Source: Flavobacterium sp.
GTDB lineage: Bacteria; Bacteroidota; Bacteroidia; Flavobacteriales; Flavobacteriaceae
Reading direction: 5' to 3'
Assembly: GCA_030591585.1 (NCBI GenBank)
Contig: JAUVAS010000007.1
Span: forward strand, 1-50,940
Length of the DNA stretch: 50,940 nucleotides
Under the pieces are notes generated by a model, which worked only from the letters and a program-made list of their open reading frames with translations, ran no database searches and had not been told where the DNA came from. The first letter of the stretch is position 1. Every line of letters begins with the position of its first letter. This document shows positions 47,317-50,940 of this stretch, one piece after another. The position numbers were made by a program, and so were the translations under genes.

Positions 47317-47604
47317 ATGAAAACAACAACAACACAAGAAAAATCAAAAATGGAGATTACAAAAGAAACAATTAAAGAATTATCCGTTAATCAATTAAAT
47401 GAATTAGTTGAAATGATATGTATCGATGATAGGGTTATACTCCTAACATTCAATTTATATGATGAAAATTCATTTAATAAAAAAATCCCTTGGACTATTT
47501 CAAAAATAAACCAATTTATAGATAATAGATATTATATAAGTATTATAGAAGATCTTTGTGATTATGATGATTTAGAAGAATTTGAAGAAGAATTTGAAGA
47601 ATAA
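47317..47604 (+). CDS. Small acidic protein, MKTTTTQ start
   Basis: The 95-residue protein has a helical segment SVNQLNELVEMICIDDR and a very acidic end (DDLEEFEEEFEE). The 5' end (AGATTATGAAAACAACAACA) almost repeats that of the next gene at 47611. An internal ATG at codon 12 (MEITKETIKEL) is an alternative start, and the similarity of MEIT to MEIV of the neighbouring genes is curious. Function unknown. Confidence 0.55.
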   Translation: MKTTTTQEKSKMEITKETIKELSVNQLNELVEMICIDDRVILLTFNLYDENSFNKKIPWTISKINQFIDNRYYISIIEDLCDYDDLEEFEEEFEE

Positions 47605-47610
47605 TAGATT

Positions 47611-47706
47611 ATGGAAACAACAACATTACAGAAAGATATTTATGGTAATGATTTTCTATACCATCTAGAAAATGAATATGAATCTATTTATGAACTTTAT
47701 TTTTAA
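47611..47706 (+). CDS. 31-residue peptide, METTTLQ start
   Basis: Short frame METTTLQKDIYGNDFLYHLE plus 11 residues, rich in Tyr and acidic residues. It begins 6 nt after the previous gene and repeats that gene's start context (AGATTATGGAAACAACAACA). The shared leader argues that it is translated; alternatively it is a truncated copy of such a gene. It is followed 37 nt later by a terminator. Confidence 0.4.
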   Translation: METTTLQKDIYGNDFLYHLENEYESIYELYF

Positions 47707-47742
47707 TCATAGATATACATATTCATTTATTCTTAGAATACT

Positions 47743-47777
47743 AACAACCCTTTTATCAGATAGATAAAAGGGTTGTT
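47743..47777 (+). terminator. Terminator of the small-gene array
   Basis: AACAACCCTTTTATC and GATAAAAGGGTTGTT form a perfect 15-bp stem with a 5-nt loop, then CTTTTTATG. It ends the plus-strand run 46603-47706 and faces the end of the minus-strand TPR gene, for which the other strand also gives a usable tail. Confidence 0.85.
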
Positions 47778-47826
47778 CTTTTTATGAATATGGAATAAAG
47801 TCACTTTTTAGGATAGTGCTCAATAT

Positions 47827-48753
47827 TTATTTACAATGCTCTTCTAATAAAAAATTTACATCATCGCATCCTAACTCTTTAGCTTTTTTAAAATCTAAAC
47901 AAGCTCCTTTTATTTCTTTTAACTCTAAATTAAGTATTCCTCTGTGAACATAAGCCTCTGTGTATTCTGCGTTTAATTCAATTGATTTAATATAATCTTT
48001 TAAAGCTCCTTTGTAATCTCCTAAATCATTTTTAGTGCAGCCTCTGAAAAAAAATAAAACCTCATCATCTGGTCTTAATTCTATTGCTTTAGTGAAATCT
48101 TCTTTGGCTTTTATATAATCTTTTAATTCACTATTAGCCCAGCCTCTTTCAAAAAACAATTTTTCATCTTTAGGGTTTAACTGTATAGCTTTAGTGAAAT
48201 CTTCTATAGCAGCATTATAATCCTTTAAGTCATTCTTAATACGTCCTCTACTATAATAAAAATCTATAGATTTAGAATTACTCTCGTTGTTTGATGCTAA
48301 AACATTATAATCTATCTTTTTTAGTGAATTAATTCCGCTTTCATTTATTTTATCAAGAACAACATTAACAGTAAGGTTTTCAAAAATAAATTTATCTAAT
48401 ATGTGGTTAAACTCATCTTTTTTTAAGAAAGTGTTGTTAAAATCATCACTAATTATTCTATCCATTAAAATATCAGTTGAAATTTCTTTAAAAGATTTTA
48501 ATGCTCCCTTTGATTTTAAAAAATCAATAATCTGAAGAATTTTATTTTTACTAATAAACAAAAACACATACTCTTCTTCCGTATTTTCTTCACTAAAGAC
48601 AACATAATTTTGAGCCTCTTTTTGCGTCATTAAACTTTTAAATAAATCTAATAATTCGTCTCCAATTTGGTTTTCTATTTCGGGACCTTCAGCTTTTTCG
48701 GTTTTTATATAATAAACGACTTTATTGAATGTAAGCTCATTAATGGTTTTCAT
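47827..48753 (-). CDS. TPR-repeat protein
   Basis: This is a 308-residue protein. The N-terminal 160 residues are unrecognised (FVVYYIKTEKAEGPEI-like start, with an SFKEISTDILMDRII segment). The C-terminal part has four TPR units in a row (FYYSRGRIKNDLKDYNAAIE, FFERGWANSELKDYIKAKE, FFFRGCTKNDLGDYKGALK, AYVHRGILNLELKEIKGAC). No signal peptide. It stands alone on the minus strand 63 nt upstream of another minus-strand gene's stop. Likely a protein-interaction scaffold; partner unknown. Confidence 0.75.
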   Translation of the reverse strand: MKTINELTFNKVVYYIKTEKAEGPEIENQIGDELLDLFKSLMTQKEAQNYVVFSEENTEEEYVFLFISKNKILQIIDFLKSKGALKSFKEISTDILMDRIISDDFNNTFLKKDEFNHILDKFIFENLTVNVVLDKINESGINSLKKIDYNVLASNNESNSKSIDFYYSRGRIKNDLKDYNAAIEDFTKAIQLNPKDEKLFFERGWANSELKDYIKAKEDFTKAIELRPDDEVLFFFRGCTKNDLGDYKGALKDYIKSIELNAEYTEAYVHRGILNLELKEIKGACLDFKKAKELGCDDVNFLLEEHCK

Positions 48754-48816
48754 ATTGAATTTAATAATTTTTATTCGCTATATAGTATATTCTATTTTGT
48801 AAATCGTTGAATCTTA

Positions 48817-49494
48817 CTAGGCAAAAATTAATTCCCCAATACTTGTATTAGACAAATCAAATTCTCCATCATCTTCAGTTCCAAATATTTTTATAACTAA
48901 TTCCTGAGCAATTTTCCTTTCTTCAAAATAAACTTGATTCGAATTAGTGTTTTCTAATGAAACCCATTCTGATTCAGAGTTAATGTTATTTGTGTTGATT
49001 TGAAAAGGAAGATTGTATCCATATTCGTGTATACTACTATGAGTTCTACAATATAACAGCCCTTTTTTTTCATTCATTCCCAATAAATCGTGAAATTCTA
49101 ATTTTAATAACTCTTCATTGACGGTATCCCATAATAAATAATAGTTTCCTAGATCTAATAAAATCCCTAATTCAATACAAGCAAATCTTCCAGATGTGGA
49201 AATCCATTCAATAAAAGGAGGAAGGTATGACCACTTATTATCTGAAAAAATAATTCTATTACATTTAATTTCTTCATCAAAAAGTGAGGTAGCCCATTCA
49301 TCAAAATTATTTAAAATATGATTACATTTCAAATCATCATCACCTCTTAAATTTTTTAATGACTCTAAAAAATTTAACACCCAGTTTTGCCAATCATTCT
49401 CAACAGTAGTATTATGTTCTAGTCCTATAAATGCAGTAGAATCCCCACGATACTTATTATTTGATACTAATAGTCTTTCTATTGGATATATCAT
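48817..49494 (-). CDS. Unknown 225-residue protein
   Basis: I do not recognise this protein. It has no signal or membrane segment, many aromatic residues and an acidic end (GTEDDGEFDLSNTSIGELIFA). The segment CIELGILLDLGNYYLLWDTVNEELLKLEF is beta-rich in pattern and could belong to a SUKH/SMI1-like immunity or related fold, but key positions are not clear enough. It stands upstream of the TPR gene on the same strand, so the two may be one unit. Confidence 0.55.
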   Translation of the reverse strand: MIYPIERLLVSNNKYRGDSTAFIGLEHNTTVENDWQNWVLNFLESLKNLRGDDDLKCNHILNNFDEWATSLFDEEIKCNRIIFSDNKWSYLPPFIEWISTSGRFACIELGILLDLGNYYLLWDTVNEELLKLEFHDLLGMNEKKGLLYCRTHSSIHEYGYNLPFQINTNNINSESEWVSLENTNSNQVYFEERKIAQELVIKIFGTEDDGEFDLSNTSIGELIFA

Positions 49495-49579
49495 AATTAA
49501 AATGGTTTTTGCTTAAATTACTAAATAATATTCAAAACGCTTACCTTTAGCTAGTTAATTAAAATAAATTATATTAAAA

Positions 49580-49843
49580 ATGGATTCTTCAAATTTTCAC
49601 CCTTGCCGAAGTGTAGATATAGAAGGTACTATGCTTATACCGAGAAAATTATATACTTATAGAGAGGGTAGTTTAAAGGCTACCATACTTTTTTTAGAAG
49701 ATTTAACAGATAGTGATTATTTTCGGTATCGAATTAAGTTTATAGATGGAAAATATAAAGATGAAGTAAGCATAATTGAAATTACAAAAAAACCTATTGG
49801 GTATTGGGGTATGTGGTATATAGGAGATTACTATTCCGATTAG
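49580..49843 (+). CDS. Small protein, paralogue of the gene at 43762
   Basis: The 87-residue product shares with the 86-residue product at 43762 the segments REGS(L)KATI-FL-DL-D-DY--YRI, DGKYKD and TKKP-G-WGMWYI-DY, more than half of all positions by eye. The family is unknown to me; the compact beta pattern suggests a single small domain. It heads a plus-strand group with the two genes that follow at 20 and 8 nt. Confidence 0.65.
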   Translation: MDSSNFHPCRSVDIEGTMLIPRKLYTYREGSLKATILFLEDLTDSDYFRYRIKFIDGKYKDEVSIIEITKKPIGYWGMWYIGDYYSD

Positions 49844-49863
49844 AAACATTTAATTAAAAAATT

Positions 49864-50142
49864 ATGTGTGAATTTACGGACATATTAGAAAGAATAAATA
49901 ATCTAATAACACTAAAAAAAGACTTGCTGATTTCTTATAATGACAACTATCGTTGCTTTTTAGTTAAGAACTGGGATACTGTGAGTCTTAAAATTATGTG
50001 GACTGATGCTCAAAAACCACCTGCTACATTTACGGATCCAGATATAATGGAAGCCTTATTTTACGCATATCTGTGGAAGAAAGACCGTAAAGGAGGTTAT
50101 CAAGATGAGATAGATGAAATGTTTAAGAAAATTAATAAATAA
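49864..50142 (+). CDS. Unknown 92-residue protein
   Basis: This small protein has a helical start (FTDILERINNLITLKKDLL), a strand-like middle (YRCFLVKNWDTVSLKIMWTD) and a lysine-rich end. It is arranged like the next gene product (helix, then ligand-like strand pair FLVK.../YLIK...), so the two may be distant paralogues. It follows the 87-residue gene by 20 nt. Function unknown. Confidence 0.55.
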   Translation: MCEFTDILERINNLITLKKDLLISYNDNYRCFLVKNWDTVSLKIMWTDAQKPPATFTDPDIMEALFYAYLWKKDRKGGYQDEIDEMFKKINK

Positions 50143-50150
50143 CTTGTTTT

Positions 50151-50438
50151 ATGCATGAGTTAGATGAAATATTTGAACAACAAATAGATGGAAGAAAAGA
50201 GATGAAAATCTGTGAAAAAGAAGGAGAAAGTTATTATTTAATTAAATACGATGATATTACAGAGTTTATAATTAAGTATGATGATGAACAAGAAACAGAA
50301 ATAACAACAACGGATCGTAATGAGATTAAGAAAAATTGGGATATAGTTATGAGTGATGAAGGCTGTATTGATAGTCATAAACTAAGAGCAATAAATACTA
50401 TAAGAAAAATAAACGGACTTGAACCTTTGTCTAATTAA
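50151..50438 (+). CDS. Unknown 95-residue acidic protein
   Basis: This small protein contains YYLIKYDDITEFIIKYDDEQ and an IDSHKLRAINTIRKINGLE C-terminal helix. It is the last gene of the plus-strand trio and stops exactly where a 14-bp palindromic stem begins. Start context is weak (GTTTTATGCATG), as common in this phylum. Function unknown. Confidence 0.55.
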   Translation: MHELDEIFEQQIDGRKEMKICEKEGESYYLIKYDDITEFIIKYDDEQETEITTTDRNEIKKNWDIVMSDEGCIDSHKLRAINTIRKINGLEPLSN

Positions 50439-50470
50439 GTGTTGACATAATAAGGTATTATGTCAACACT
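50438..50470. terminator. Perfect 14-bp hairpin ahead of the second recombinase gene
   Basis: AGTGTTGACATAAT and ATTATGTCAACACT pair without mismatch across a 5-nt loop, starting at the stop codon of the preceding gene. No T tract follows on the plus strand (CCTGCCTG), so it is a weak intrinsic terminator by itself. An inverted repeat of about this size could equally be the core site of the tyrosine recombinase encoded 134 nt downstream. Confidence 0.5.
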
Positions 50471-50572
50471 CCTGCCTGTATAACTAACAGATATATAACA
50501 CCTTATGTTTTGTAGCAATATAAGTGTTTACATAAACATATACAAAACGTCCTTTATGTATATAGATTTTGA

Positions 50573-50580
50573 TAAATTTG
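50573..50580 (+). promoter_or_regulatory. Predicted -7 element of the second recombinase gene
   Basis: TAAATTTG is a full TAnnTTTG match, 23 nt before the recombinase ATG. Upstream, TTTATG about 17-20 nt away can serve as a poor -33 box. Confidence 0.4.
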
Positions 50581-50603
50581 CACTTCATCAGAAAAATGTA
50601 AAT

Positions 50604-50940
50604 ATGAAAACAGAAGCCATTAATTATAATAGATTGTATGACGAAGCGGAGAGATACATAAAAACACAACCAAAGAATTATCATTTAGATCGTAGAATAG
50701 AATATCTAGCATATATGGTGGCTTTAGAATCGGGATTACGAGTAAGTGACTTATTATTGTTAAAATACCATTCGTTTTCATTTAATAGAAAGCTACATAA
50801 ATATTGTTTTACTACACATATAAAAAAAACCAATAGCACCCATACTGGTGTTATATCATCTAAACTGTTTGAATTAATAGATGGGATGAAGATTATAATA
50901 AATGAAGATGGATATGATTCTAACGATTATATATTTTACA
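50604..50940 (+). CDS. Tyrosine recombinase, N-terminal part (runs off the window)
   Basis: From the ATG at 50604 the frame stays open to the window end (112 codons). It starts MKTEAINYNRLYDEAERYIK and reaches SGLRVSDLLLLKYHSF, the region of the first catalytic Arg of tyrosine recombinases (GLRxSDLLxL). This motif lies near residue 44-58, so no SAM-like core-binding domain precedes it; the protein is of the short, catalytic-domain-only type seen on mobile elements. The remaining catalytic residues are outside the window. Confidence 0.75.
   Translation, partial: MKTEAINYNRLYDEAERYIKTQPKNYHLDRRIEYLAYMVALESGLRVSDLLLLKYHSFSFNRKLHKYCFTTHIKKTNSTHTGVISSKLFELIDGMKIIINEDGYDSNDYIFY

Overview
The window is an AT-rich chromosome segment from a member of the Bacteroidota, almost certainly a marine-type Flavobacteriia/Flavobacteriaceae. 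The evidence is the pdxA, DUF177 (yceD-like) and rpmF genes, the divergent ribE, a secreted HYR-repeat protein with a type IX secretion C-terminal tail, promoters of the TAnnTTTG type, and weak or absent Shine-Dalgarno sequences.

Region 1 (1-21.8 kb) holds housekeeping genes interrupted by a complete hydrogenase island of about 19 kb. rpmF and yceD lie at the left edge and pdxA/ribE at 19.9-21.6 kb; everything between concerns H2 metabolism. It encodes (a) a membrane-bound uptake [NiFe] hydrogenase (hyaA-hyaB-hyaC) whose small subunit has the extra proximal-cluster cysteines of O2-tolerant group 1d enzymes; (b) a soluble NAD-linked group 3d hydrogenase of the Ralstonia SH type (hoxF, a fused hoxU-hoxY, hoxH, hoxW); (c) one full set of maturation genes (hypA, B, C, D, E, F, plus one protease per large subunit); and (d) a nickel permease. 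Three unexplained passengers sit inside the hyp genes: a divergent Aat-family (leucyl/phenylalanyl-tRNA-protein transferase) protein, a 619-residue TPR protein and an 84-residue protein. A CRP/FNR-like dyad sits about 43 bp before the predicted hox start of transcription, suggesting redox or oxygen control.

Region 2 (21.8-26.2 kb) holds a large secreted HYR/LamG protein. It is bracketed by a 17-bp direct repeat, whose right copy lies just upstream of a tyrosine recombinase gene.

Region 3 (26.2-43.1 kb) looks like a defence island. After the integrase come seven minus-strand genes, six of them nearly touching: TIR protein, membrane-anchored small GTPase, small tail-anchored protein, an unrecognised protein with an internal repeat, HNH nuclease, a giant sacsin-like HATPase with an S1-like N-terminus, and a UPF1-type helicase fused to a PIN nuclease. 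The complete set matches no defence system I can name and is the best candidate in the window for an undescribed system. A second group pairs a DUF2779 nuclease with a PDDEXK_4 nuclease. A 3' fragment of a TIGR02757-family gene marks a rearrangement scar.

Region 4 (43.1-50.9 kb) is a very AT-rich mobile-element-like segment of small, mostly unknown genes, a PcfJ-like protein and, at the right edge, the start of a second tyrosine recombinase. It carries repeated dyads of the form GTTAATCA-N3-TGATTAAC, a set of genes sharing almost identical 5' ends (MEIVVS... or M(E/K)TTT...), and one candidate structured RNA.
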